Source of the DNA: Paraburkholderia flava
Lineage (GTDB): Bacteria > Pseudomonadota > Gammaproteobacteria > Burkholderiales > Burkholderiaceae
Reading direction: 5' to 3'
Length of the DNA: 64,000 bases
NCBI RefSeq assembly: GCF_004359985.1
Contig: NZ_SMRO01000001.1
Span: 1,779,100 to 1,843,099 of the forward strand
The notes under the pieces are model-generated. The model saw only the letters and a program-made list of their open reading frames with translations. It was not told the origin of the DNA and made no database searches. Position 1 is the first letter of the stretch. The number at the start of each line of letters is the position of its first letter. Made by a program: the position numbers and the translations under genes. Of this stretch, positions 36,868 through 44,562 are shown piece by piece.

Positions 36868-38382
36868 GTGCTGAAACCCAGACAGCTTGCGCTGACCGCG
36901 ATCGCATCGCTTCTTGCGATGTCGGCGATGTCCGTGATGTCGAACGCTAACGCCACCGTCGATCTGATCGCGAAAGGCCAGATCAGCGGCACGATCTCCG
37001 ACCTGTCGCGCGAAACGGCGGCGCCGCTCGAAAACGGCGCGCCGGGAAATCTGCTGGGCGGTCTCGGCTCGGGCATGAGCTACGCGGGCTGCAATACGTT
37101 CGTCGCGTTGCCTGACCGTGGTCCCAACGCGATCTCGTACAACGCGGCAATCGACGACACGGTGTCGTACATCAACCGCTTCGAGACGTTCCGTCTGTCG
37201 CTGTCCGCTACGCCGGCGGGTTCGGATCTGCCGTACGCGCTCACGCCGAAACTGGTCGACACAACACTGCTGCACACCTCCGACCGGCTCGTGTATGGCA
37301 ACGGCGCAGCAGCCGGTGTGCCGAACGGCGCACCGAAGCTGAACCGGCAGAACCACACGAACTACTTCACCGGACGCTCGGACAACTTCGACCCGACGCA
37401 TCTGTCGACGAATCCGCTCGACGCGCGTCTCGATCCCGAAAGCATCCGCGTGAGCAACGACGGACAGAGCGTGTTCATCTCCGACGAGTACGGTCCGTAC
37501 ATCTATCGATTCGATCGCCGCACGGGACGCCGGATCGATGTGATCAAGGTGCCCGATTCGTTCGCCGTGTCGACGCTCAGTTCCGTGGGCAACACCGAGA
37601 TCAGCGCGAACACCTCCGGTCGCGTCGCGAACAAGGGCATGGAAGGGCTCGCGATTTCGCCCGACGGCAGAACGCTGTTCGGCGCGATGCAAAGTCCGCT
37701 GCTGCAGGACGGCGGCACCAATGGCGGCTTCACGCGGATTCTGCGCGTCGATCTGCGCACGGGCAGAAGCCAGCAGTTTGCGTATCCGCTCACGAATATC
37801 GGCACGTCGGCGAAGCCGAACTATCCGACGATCAGCGACGTGGTCGCCGTCAACGACCACGTGCTGCTGATGGACGAGCGCGACGGCAAGGGGCTCGGCG
37901 ACGATTCGACCGCTAAATTCAAGCAGGTGTTTCGCGTCGACCTGAACGGTGCGCAGGACGTCAGCCAGGCGAGCGGTCAGGCGGGCCTCGCGCCGTATGC
38001 GGTGCAGAAGTCGTTGTTCCTCGATGTGGTCGCCGTGCTGACGTCGCACGGCTTCAGCGCGAAGGACATCCCCGCGAAACTCGAAAGCCTGACGTTCGGT
38101 CCGGATATCACGATGAACGGCGTGCGCAAGCACACGTTCCTGATCGCGAACGACAACGACTTTATCGGCACGGTCACCGATTCGAATCATCCGGCGGGGA
38201 TCGACAATCCGAACCAGTTCTTCGTCTTCGCGATGGATAAGAGCGATCTGCCGGATTATGTGCCGCAGCAGTTCTCTGGCTTCCCGTTCGGCGGTGGTCA
38301 GGGATTTTTCGGCCACTCGAATGAATGCAGCTTCGTGAAAGATGGACACGACGGTCCCGGCCATTCGTGGCCGTGGCATTGA
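36868..38382 (+). CDS. Secreted esterase-like / phytase-like protein
   Basis: This is a 504-residue protein with a Sec signal peptide (residues 1 to about 30, ending SNANA) and an esterase-like phytase domain (PF13449 type). Beta-propeller style repeats carry GLGSGMSYAGCNTFVALPDRG, ARLDPESIRVSNDGQSVFISDEYGPYIYRFD and KGMEGLAISPDGRTLFGAMQSP. Members hydrolyse phytate or phosphodiester-like substrates in the periplasm or outside, but few are characterised. The start codon is GTG at 36868 preceded by an ideal AAGGAGATATCC. It ends in a His-rich GHDGPGHSWPWH tail. It has no operon partner. A phosphate- or acid-stress role is inference only. Confidence 0.82.
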   Translation: MLKPRQLALTAIASLLAMSAMSVMSNANATVDLIAKGQISGTISDLSRETAAPLENGAPGNLLGGLGSGMSYAGCNTFVALPDRGPNAISYNAAIDDTVSYINRFETFRLSLSATPAGSDLPYALTPKLVDTTLLHTSDRLVYGNGAAAGVPNGAPKLNRQNHTNYFTGRSDNFDPTHLSTNPLDARLDPESIRVSNDGQSVFISDEYGPYIYRFDRRTGRRIDVIKVPDSFAVSTLSSVGNTEISANTSGRVANKGMEGLAISPDGRTLFGAMQSPLLQDGGTNGGFTRILRVDLRTGRSQQFAYPLTNIGTSAKPNYPTISDVVAVNDHVLLMDERDGKGLGDDSTAKFKQVFRVDLNGAQDVSQASGQAGLAPYAVQKSLFLDVVAVLTSHGFSAKDIPAKLESLTFGPDITMNGVRKHTFLIANDNDFIGTVTDSNHPAGIDNPNQFFVFAMDKSDLPDYVPQQFSGFPFGGGQGFFGHSNECSFVKDGHDGPGHSWPWH

Positions 38383-38562
38383 TGGGTTGTTCGGGTTTTG
38401 ATGTGCGCGTGGTTCGATGAACCAGAACCTGTGCGTGGCCGATGCGGTTAGTTTGTCGGCCACGTGACGGGTGCGTCTTTCAGCGTATTGTTGACGTGGC
38501 CGTCGCGCAGACGATGCGCGCGACACGTCTCGCGTGCACGGCTTGCATTGCGCGTGCAGCGC

Positions 38563-39822
38563 TTACTGCTGCGCCTGCTGTTGCTGCACCTGCCGCGTGA
38601 TAAACCGCTCCTGCGCGGCAAGCACGTCATCCGCACTACGTCCCACGAGTTCGCGATACACCGACGGTGCCGTCGCACCTTCGGTGTTGATCAGCAGCAC
38701 GCGAGCGTGTGCATCGAGCGAGATGCGTTCACGCGACGCGGCATCGCGCGCCAGCGCAAGCAGACCCGCGACACCCGCAACACCCGATTCGCCGCCGACG
38801 ATCGGCACGTCCCGAGCGCTCCCCTCCGCGACGATGCGCATCGCGCGCACGGCGGCGTCGTCGGTGACGGTCATGAACGCATCCACAGAGTGCTCGAGAA
38901 AACGCCACGCGAGCGGCGACGCCGCACCGCACGCGAGCCCGGCCATCACCGAATCGACCGAACCCGTCGCGTGCGCCGCGCGCTGCGCGAGCGCACTTTG
39001 CAGCAGACAGTCGGCCTGCTGCGGCTCGACGACGACGAAGGTCGGCCGCCGCGCGCCCCAACCCTCCGTGAAGTAGCTGACGATCCCAGCCGCGAGACCG
39101 CCGACTCCGCCTTGCAGCAGCACGTGCGTGAACGGGCACGCGTCGTCCGGTTGTGCGCTGGCCTGTTCCAGCGCTTCCGCGACGATCGTACCGTAGCCCT
39201 GCATCACGTCACGTGGAATGTCTTCGTAGCCGTCCCACGAGGTGTCTGATACGACGTGCCAGTCGTTTTCAGCCGCAAGCCGCGCGGCCTCTTCGACCGA
39301 CGCATCGTAATTGCCTTCGATACGCACGATCTGCGCGCCGAATGCCGCAATCGATGCTTCGCGTTCCTCGCTCACATGCCGGTGAATCACGATCGCGCAG
39401 CGGCAGCCGATCGATTGCGCGGCGGCCGCGAGTGCGCGACCGTGATTGCCGTCGGTCGCGCTGACGACCGTGAAGCGGTCGAGCGACTTCGCATGTCGAC
39501 CGGTGAACAGATCGGCGGCGTGCCACCCGCGCGCGGCCGGCTGCCGAAGGATCAGCCTCGCGAGCGCGATCGGTGCGCCGAGCGCCTTGAAGCTGCCGAG
39601 CGATGCGCGCTTCGACTCGTCCTTGATCGCAAGCTGCGCGATGCCGATCTTCGCGGCGAGATCGGGCAGATGCCACAGCGGCGTCGGTTCACGCGACAGC
39701 ACGGACCAGTGCGCGAGCCAGCGCCGGCTTTCGTCGGCGCGCGCGACGCTCATGATGAGCTGCAGTGCGTCGCTATAGGGCGCGCGGGTGGCCTGTGGGT
39801 TGGGGATGAACGTCGTGGTCAT
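38563..39822 (-). CDS. Diaminopropionate ammonia-lyase-like PLP enzyme
   Basis: This is a 419-residue fold-type II PLP lyase. The PLP lysine is K79 in RASLGSFKALGAP, the substrate loop is SATDGNHGRALA, and the glycine loop LQGGVGGLAAG binds phosphate. It matches the YgeX/DpaL family, which cleaves 2,3-diaminopropionate to pyruvate and ammonia, and length is normal (about 400). It follows the M20 amidohydrolase gene by 39 bases on the same strand, so an N-acylated diaminopropionate or similar amino acid may be deacylated first and then cleaved. A Gln-rich C-terminus (QQQQAQQ) is an oddity. Confidence 0.86.
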   Translation of the reverse strand: MTTTFIPNPQATRAPYSDALQLIMSVARADESRRWLAHWSVLSREPTPLWHLPDLAAKIGIAQLAIKDESKRASLGSFKALGAPIALARLILRQPAARGWHAADLFTGRHAKSLDRFTVVSATDGNHGRALAAAAQSIGCRCAIVIHRHVSEEREASIAAFGAQIVRIEGNYDASVEEAARLAAENDWHVVSDTSWDGYEDIPRDVMQGYGTIVAEALEQASAQPDDACPFTHVLLQGGVGGLAAGIVSYFTEGWGARRPTFVVVEPQQADCLLQSALAQRAAHATGSVDSVMAGLACGAASPLAWRFLEHSVDAFMTVTDDAAVRAMRIVAEGSARDVPIVGGESGVAGVAGLLALARDAASRERISLDAHARVLLINTEGATAPSVYRELVGRSADDVLAAQERFITRQVQQQQAQQ

Positions 39823-39861
39823 GATTTACCTGGGGCGTGTAATAGCGGGGCATCAATCCAG

Positions 39862-41037
39862 TCACGCAGAAGCGCGCGGCAAACGTAGCCGCACGATCTC
39901 CGCGAAGTAGCGTGCGCCCGTGACGAGCACGTCGTCGTTGAAGTCGTACCGCGCGTTGTGCAATGGCGTGCTGCCCGGGCTGTCGCCATCGCCGTTACCG
40001 ATGAAAACGAACGCACCGGGCACGACGCGCAGGAAAGCGCCGAAGTCTTCGGAAATCATCATCGGCTGCACGTTCGCGTCGACGTTCTGTGCACCGACGA
40101 CGCGCGTCGCCGCTTCGACGGCGGTCGGCACGCAGCTTTCCCAGTTCACGGTCGGCGCGAACTCGTGCGTGTAGCTGAATTCGCACTGCGCGCCGTGCAG
40201 CGCGCACAACCCTTCAGCGATCTCGCGCATCCGGCGTTCGAGCAGCGCTTGCACGTCGGGCGTATAGCTGCGCGTGTCGCCCTTGATGATCACATTGCTG
40301 GGAATCGCGTTGCGGATGCCGTCGGTGAAGAGCTCAGTGCACGAGATGACGGCGGGCACGCTCGGGTCGAGCGTGCGCGACACGACGGTCTGCAATGCAA
40401 GCACGATCTGCGCGGCGATCACGATCGGATCGACGCCCATGTGCGGACGTGCAGCATGCGTGCCGCGTCCTTTCACGTGGATCGTGAAGTTGTCTTCGCT
40501 GGCCATGATGCCGCCGACGCGCGTTGCGATGTGTCCCGCCGGCATGCCGGGCATGTTGTGCGCGCCGTAGATTTCGTCGATGGGAAAACGCTCGAACAGG
40601 CCATCGTCGATCATCGCTTTCGCGCCGCGTCCGTGCTCTTCGGCCGGCTGGAAAATGATCCGCACGGTGCCGTCGAAATCGCGTCGTTCGCACAGCAACT
40701 GCGCGGCGCCGAGAATCATCGTCATGTGGCCGTCGTGGCCGCATGCGTGCGATTTGCCCGCGATCTGCGAGACGTATGGGCGATCCGCTGCGTCTTCGGC
40801 AATGTTCAGCGCGTCCATCTCCGCGCGCAGACCGATCACGCCGCGTCCGCTGCCGAGCTTGAGACTCGCGACCAACCCTGTGCCACCGATACCGCGCACC
40901 ACCTCCATGCCGAGATCCGCGAGCACCTGTGCGACGAAGTCCGACGTGTGCACTTCCTCGAAACCGGTTTCCGGATGACGGTGCAACTGGCGACGCCACT
41001 GCGTCAGCTGTCGTTCGAACGGGAGGACGGTGCTCAT
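39862..41037 (-). CDS. M20 family amidohydrolase (hippurate hydrolase / N-acyl amino acid deacylase type)
   Basis: This is a 391-residue metallopeptidase-like hydrolase. Metal ligands and catalytic acids are HACGHDGHMTM (residues 97-107) and AEEHGRGAKAM (132-142); the lid or dimerisation domain follows with HAARPHMGVDP. The N-terminus LHRHPETGFEE is the family mark. It removes an acyl group from N-acyl amino acids in the cytoplasm. The start at 41037 follows AGGAGA. It is the first gene of a two-gene operon with diaminopropionate ammonia-lyase and diverges from an Lrp-type regulator, with a perfect 9-bp inverted repeat between them. Confidence 0.88.
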   Translation of the reverse strand: MSTVLPFERQLTQWRRQLHRHPETGFEEVHTSDFVAQVLADLGMEVVRGIGGTGLVASLKLGSGRGVIGLRAEMDALNIAEDAADRPYVSQIAGKSHACGHDGHMTMILGAAQLLCERRDFDGTVRIIFQPAEEHGRGAKAMIDDGLFERFPIDEIYGAHNMPGMPAGHIATRVGGIMASEDNFTIHVKGRGTHAARPHMGVDPIVIAAQIVLALQTVVSRTLDPSVPAVISCTELFTDGIRNAIPSNVIIKGDTRSYTPDVQALLERRMREIAEGLCALHGAQCEFSYTHEFAPTVNWESCVPTAVEAATRVVGAQNVDANVQPMMISEDFGAFLRVVPGAFVFIGNGDGDSPGSTPLHNARYDFNDDVLVTGARYFAEIVRLRLPRASA

Positions 41038-41046
41038 CGGCGGGTC

Positions 41047-41073
41047 TCCTGGTAAATGAGTCCTGGGTAAATG
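41047..41073 (-). repeat. Tandem 14-15 bp direct repeat in the amidohydrolase leader
   Basis: TCCTGGTAAATG and TCCTGGGTAAATG stand in tandem (41047-41058 and 41061-41073). Read on the minus strand, each carries CATTTACC-AGGA, so the ribosome-site region of the amidohydrolase gene has been duplicated. Confidence 0.5.
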
Positions 41074-41111
41074 CGGCGCGGTGCAATGAGTATAGGATCG
41101 CGCGGTGAGAC

Positions 41112-41145
41112 GTTTTCCCGGAGCATGACCACCCCACGGGAAAAC
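41112..41145. promoter_or_regulatory. Inverted repeat GTTTTCCCG-N16-CGGGAAAAC, putative Lrp/AsnC operator
   Basis: Two perfect 9-base arms (41112-41120 and 41137-41145) lie in the 175-bp gap between the amidohydrolase and the Lrp-type gene. A TATAGGAT -10-like sequence stands just left of it. Its position suits control of both promoters. Confidence 0.6.
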
Positions 41146-41212
41146 TTTGCACGCCGCCGTACGACGATGGAAAATCCGTTCGTTCCTCATTCGCCTGATC
41201 CGGAGACTCGCG

Positions 41213-41680
41213 ATGGCGCTTGATCGCCTCGATGTGCAGATACTGAACCTGCTACAGGAAGATGCGGCGCTGCCGCTGCGCACGCTCGCGGCGCGCGTGC
41301 ATAGCTCGGTCGCGACGTGCCAGCGACGCATCGAGCAACTGAAGACCGACGGCGTACTGCTGCGCCAGGTGGCGATCGTCGACCGGCTGAAAGTGGGCCG
41401 TGCACTGACCGCGTTCGTGTCGGTCGAACTCGACCGGCAGAACGATGCGTTGCTGCGCGCATTCGAAAAGAAGATGGCAGTCGAGCCCGACGTGATGGCG
41501 TGCTACGAAGTGTCCGGTGAATTCGATTTCATGCTGATCGTCAATTCGACTTCGATGGATGCGTATCACGCGTTCACGCGACGCGTGTTTTCATCGAACA
41601 ACAATGTGCGCAACTTCAAGAGCAACTTCGCGATGAACTGCTCGAAATTCGAAACGAAGATCGCACTCGATGAACCGTGA
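41213..41680 (+). CDS. Lrp/AsnC-family transcriptional regulator
   Basis: This is a 155-residue Lrp-type protein: winged helix at residues about 3-60 (LDRLDVQILNLLQEDAALPLRTLAARVHSSVATCQRRIEQLK) and a RAM effector-binding domain (about 70-150) with VMACYEVSGEFDFMLIV. Such regulators bind amino acids and activate or repress adjacent degradation genes. The start at 41213 follows CCGGAGA; an upstream frame from 41147 is not supported. It is divergent from the amidohydrolase/ammonia-lyase pair and probably responds to its amino acid product. Confidence 0.88.
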   Translation: MALDRLDVQILNLLQEDAALPLRTLAARVHSSVATCQRRIEQLKTDGVLLRQVAIVDRLKVGRALTAFVSVELDRQNDALLRAFEKKMAVEPDVMACYEVSGEFDFMLIVNSTSMDAYHAFTRRVFSSNNNVRNFKSNFAMNCSKFETKIALDEP

Positions 41681-41798
41681 CCGCGCGTGACGCCGCGTGA
41701 CCCCGCGCGACGTCGCGCCGGATGGACGGCTACGCGCGATCGGTATATAACTGGATGAACGATTTGTTCACTATGACCTGGAAGGAGAGCCGCCTCTC

Positions 41799-42056
41799 AT
41801 GACCCGCGAAGCCCCAGACAAACCCCGTACCGACAATGCCGCCGATCTCGAACATCTCGACGCGGCCGTCAGCCACGTTAACGAACTGGTGTCATCCGGC
41901 AGCATCGCGACGAGCGCCGCGAGAGGCCTTGTGTACAGCCTGATCGAAACGCTCGGTACACTGCTCGGCGATCCCGATCTGCCGGAGCATGCGCGCTCCG
42001 GTTATGAAGGGCTGCTCGAATCCGCGCGCGAACTGCGCGTGAAGCTCGATCGCTGA
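41799..42056 (+). CDS. Conserved small hypothetical protein
   Basis: This is an 85-residue, acidic, mostly helical protein (LEHLDAAVSHVNELVSSGSI and ARGLVYSLIETLGTLLGDP). It has no signal peptide, cysteine or membrane segment. A strong GAAGGAGAG precedes the start. It stands 25 bases upstream of a DinB-fold gene in the same direction and is likely co-transcribed. I do not recognise the family. Confidence 0.7.
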   Translation: MTREAPDKPRTDNAADLEHLDAAVSHVNELVSSGSIATSAARGLVYSLIETLGTLLGDPDLPEHARSGYEGLLESARELRVKLDR

Positions 42057-42081
42057 TGACAGGACTCCGTGGAAGAAACTT

Positions 42082-42591
42082 ATGACCGCTACAAACAATG
42101 TCCGGATGTTGACCCGCTACAAGGCGTGGGCCAATGAAATCGTGTTTTCGATGGTGACAGCGCTGCCGCCGGAAGAAGCGCTGATGCAACGCAAGACGGG
42201 CTTCAAGAACATGGTTCACACGCTGAACCACGCGTACGTGATCGACGCGGTGTTTCAGGCGCATCTGCAAGGACGCTCGCACGGCTACACGGCGCGCAAT
42301 ACGACCGATACTCCGCCGCTTGAAGAATTACGGGAATCAGTTCGCGCGATGGACGCGTGGTACATCGACTTCGCCGACAAGATGTCGGCCGAAGATCTCG
42401 ACCGGATGATCCGCTTCGAGTTTATCGGCGGCGGCGACGGTGCGATGACGTGCAACGAGATCATTCTTCATATCGTGAATCACGGCACGTATCACCGCGG
42501 GTTTGTCGGCGACATGCTGTATCAGGCAGGCGTCAGGCCGGTTGCGACCGATCTGCCGGTGTTCCTGCGCGATGTGCCGCGCGATTTCTAG
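42082..42591 (+). CDS. DinB/YfiT-fold metal-binding protein
   Basis: This is a 169-residue four-helix DinB superfamily protein. The three metal-binding histidines are visible: H48 or so in HTLNHAYVID and the pair in IVNHGTYHRGFVGD. Members are thiol-dependent transferases (mycothiol, bacillithiol, glutathione) or of unknown function, and DinB itself is DNA-damage induced. A GGAAGAAACTT ribosome site precedes it. A second, unrelated DinB-fold gene occurs at 48129-48722. Confidence 0.82.
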   Translation: MTATNNVRMLTRYKAWANEIVFSMVTALPPEEALMQRKTGFKNMVHTLNHAYVIDAVFQAHLQGRSHGYTARNTTDTPPLEELRESVRAMDAWYIDFADKMSAEDLDRMIRFEFIGGGDGAMTCNEIILHIVNHGTYHRGFVGDMLYQAGVRPVATDLPVFLRDVPRDF

Positions 42592-42692
42592 CAAGTCAGT
42601 GAACGACTGGCGTTAGCGTGAGTGACCGCATCGGGCATGACATGTTTCCGTCGATGTCTGACTTGCGTTGCTCTGGCTGAACGCCAGCTACC

Positions 42693-43949
42693 TCAGTCGC
42701 TTTCCATTTCCGCAAGCAGCGCCTTCTTCAACGGCGACGGCGCCGACGTAATCTCCAGTTGCGGCGTGCCATGCCATTGCGCACAGCGTTGCAGCGCGCG
42801 CCGCAGATCCGCGATCAGTCGACCGCTGATGCGCACGCCATCTTCAAGATGCACCGCCTTCAGTTCGAACACGCCGCTCGTGCGATGCGCCTTTGCATCG
42901 ACGCGGCCCACCAGTTTTCCGCGACTCAGCAACGGCAGCACGAAGTAGCCATAGCGACGTTTCGCGGCGGGCGTATAGCACTCGATCACATAATCGAAAT
43001 CGAACAGCGCCGCTGCGCGCTTGCGGTCCCACACGACCGGATCGAACGGCGACAGCACGGTCGTCACGCTCGACGCGATGCGCCCGTTCGCGGCATCGTC
43101 GACGAGCGGCGCAAACTCGCGATGCACGAACGCATCGTGCTTCCATCCTTCTACCTGGACCGGCAGCAATTCGCCCGCATCGGCGAGCGCATGCAGCGCA
43201 TCGGTGTACGGGCGGCGCGGCAGACGGTAGTAATCGGCGACCCAGTCGGCGCGCACAATGCCGAGCGCGCGGCAACTGCGTTCGAGCAACGCGCGGGTGA
43301 CGGTGCCGGCGGGCGGTAGATCGCGTGCGTCGTTCCAGCTCGGCAGCACGCGCTCGGTCAGATCGTAGACGCGCTGGAAATTGCGCCGCTCCGCGACCAT
43401 CAACTCGCCGATCGCGAACAGCACTTCCAGGTGCCGCTTCTCCGGTTTCCAGTCCCACCAGCCGCTGCCCGTGCCGGCTTCGCGCGCGAAATCGGCGGAG
43501 CGCACGGGACCGGTCGCGCGGATGTGTTCGAGCAGCGCCGCGATGTCGTCGCGATACTGCGCATGCCACTCGGCCGCGTATTTCCAGCCCATGTCCGACG
43601 GATCGAGCATCCGGTGACGCAGCAGACCGTAGTCCTCGATCGGCACGAAACACGCCTCGTGCGACCAGTATTCGAACAGACGACCTTCCGCGAGATGCTC
43701 GTCGAGCCACTGTTGCGGGTACGCGCCGATGCGGCTGAACAGAACGAGGTAGGGGCTGCGCGCGACGACGTGGATCGTGTCGATCTGCAGTTGCGCCATC
43801 CGCCGGATCGCGTCGAGGACGTCGGCTTTAGTGGCCTTGCGGCGCGGCGGAGTCAGCAGGCCTTGTGCGGCCAGGTGCAGCGTGCGGGCTGCGGAGAGAG
43901 GAAGTGTGTTCACGCAGTCGATCGGCGATGGAAGGCGGCTTCGGCACAC
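42693..43949 (-). CDS. Winged-helix DNA glycosylase, YcaQ/AlkX-type
   Basis: This is a protein of about 418 residues of the HTH_42 family. The catalytic QxD motif is Q55-I-D57 in AQLQIDTIHVVARSPYLVLFSRIG, as in E. coli YcaQ, which unhooks interstrand crosslinks and removes alkylated bases. Three winged-helix modules follow. The start codon is GTG at 43949 with no clear ribosome site; another GTG at 43913 (VNTLPLSAART) fits the family N-terminus better, so the start is uncertain. It stands near other alkylation-repair genes at 48878-50832 but in a separate unit. Confidence 0.85.
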   Translation of the reverse strand: MCRSRLPSPIDCVNTLPLSAARTLHLAAQGLLTPPRRKATKADVLDAIRRMAQLQIDTIHVVARSPYLVLFSRIGAYPQQWLDEHLAEGRLFEYWSHEACFVPIEDYGLLRHRMLDPSDMGWKYAAEWHAQYRDDIAALLEHIRATGPVRSADFAREAGTGSGWWDWKPEKRHLEVLFAIGELMVAERRNFQRVYDLTERVLPSWNDARDLPPAGTVTRALLERSCRALGIVRADWVADYYRLPRRPYTDALHALADAGELLPVQVEGWKHDAFVHREFAPLVDDAANGRIASSVTTVLSPFDPVVWDRKRAAALFDFDYVIECYTPAAKRRYGYFVLPLLSRGKLVGRVDAKAHRTSGVFELKAVHLEDGVRISGRLIADLRRALQRCAQWHGTPQLEITSAPSPLKKALLAEMESD

Positions 43950-44064
43950 GCCGGGCGCCGCACGGAATCGCTACTGTAGCGTGAAGCGGCGATTCGCGAG
44001 CGGCGCGGTTCGAGCCTGGCCTGGCGCCCGGCGCGACGGCCGCGCGGATCGTGCTGCGTGAAGA

Positions 44065-44364
44065 TCAGTAACGGCCGCGATGATGGTCCCAGCCGCGTCC
44101 GCCACCATGATCCCATCCACGGTGTTCGCCGCGATCGTGCCAGCGGCGTTCGCGCCAGCCGCCGCCGTAACCATACCCGCCGCCATAGTACGGTGCAGGT
44201 GCGTAGACGACGGGGGGCGGCTGATAGATGACCGGCGGCGGCGCGGCGTAGACCGGTCCGGGCGCGCCCAGATAGACGCCGACGTTGACGTGAGCGGATG
44301 CGCTCGCCGAAGCGAACACGGTTGCGATGCCGAGTGCTGCGAGTAGCAGGGTGCGTTGAATCAT
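44065..44364 (-). CDS. Small secreted Gly/Tyr/Pro/His-rich protein
   Basis: This is a 99-residue exported protein. A signal peptide (residues 1 to about 24, ending SASA) precedes HVNVGVYLG, then PPP-V-Y repeats (PPPVIYQPPPVVYAPAP), a Gly/Tyr run and an Arg/His/Trp/Gly C-terminus. This layout is common in betaproteobacterial PXPV-repeat proteins, presumed envelope or surface components of unknown function. AGAGGACGG precedes the start. It follows the terminator of the flavoprotein gene, so it is transcribed on its own. Confidence 0.8.
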   Translation of the reverse strand: MIQRTLLLAALGIATVFASASASAHVNVGVYLGAPGPVYAAPPPVIYQPPPVVYAPAPYYGGGYGYGGGWRERRWHDRGEHRGWDHGGGRGWDHHRGRY

Positions 44365-44495
44365 GTCCGTCCTCTTTTGCTGTTCGTCGCGCCGTCAGGT
44401 GCTATCAAAATGCTGACTGAATATTACGATGCAGAAAGCAGGTCGGGTGCAAGCAGAGTCTGTGATGTGTAACGGTCGGTAAGTGCGGGCGATAA

Positions 44496-44531
44496 AAAAG
44501 GCAGCGCGGCTTGTGTGCCGTGCTGCCTTTT
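44496..44531 (-). terminator. Strong terminator after the cNMP-flavoprotein gene
   Basis: AAAAGGCAGCGCGGC, loop TTGTGT, GCCGTGCTGCCTTTT: a 15-bp stem with a single mismatch. On the minus strand it is followed by a run of T. It lies 30 bases after the stop at 44563 and may work in both directions. Confidence 0.85.
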
Positions 44532-44562
44532 CTTGCTTGCCCACGAGGGCAAGCCCTACAAC

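Noticed and set aside
36805..38526. Minus-strand frame of 573 codons opposite the phytase-like gene
   Set aside because: The plus strand has an ideal ribosome site, a signal peptide and a recognisable domain; the opposite frame has none.
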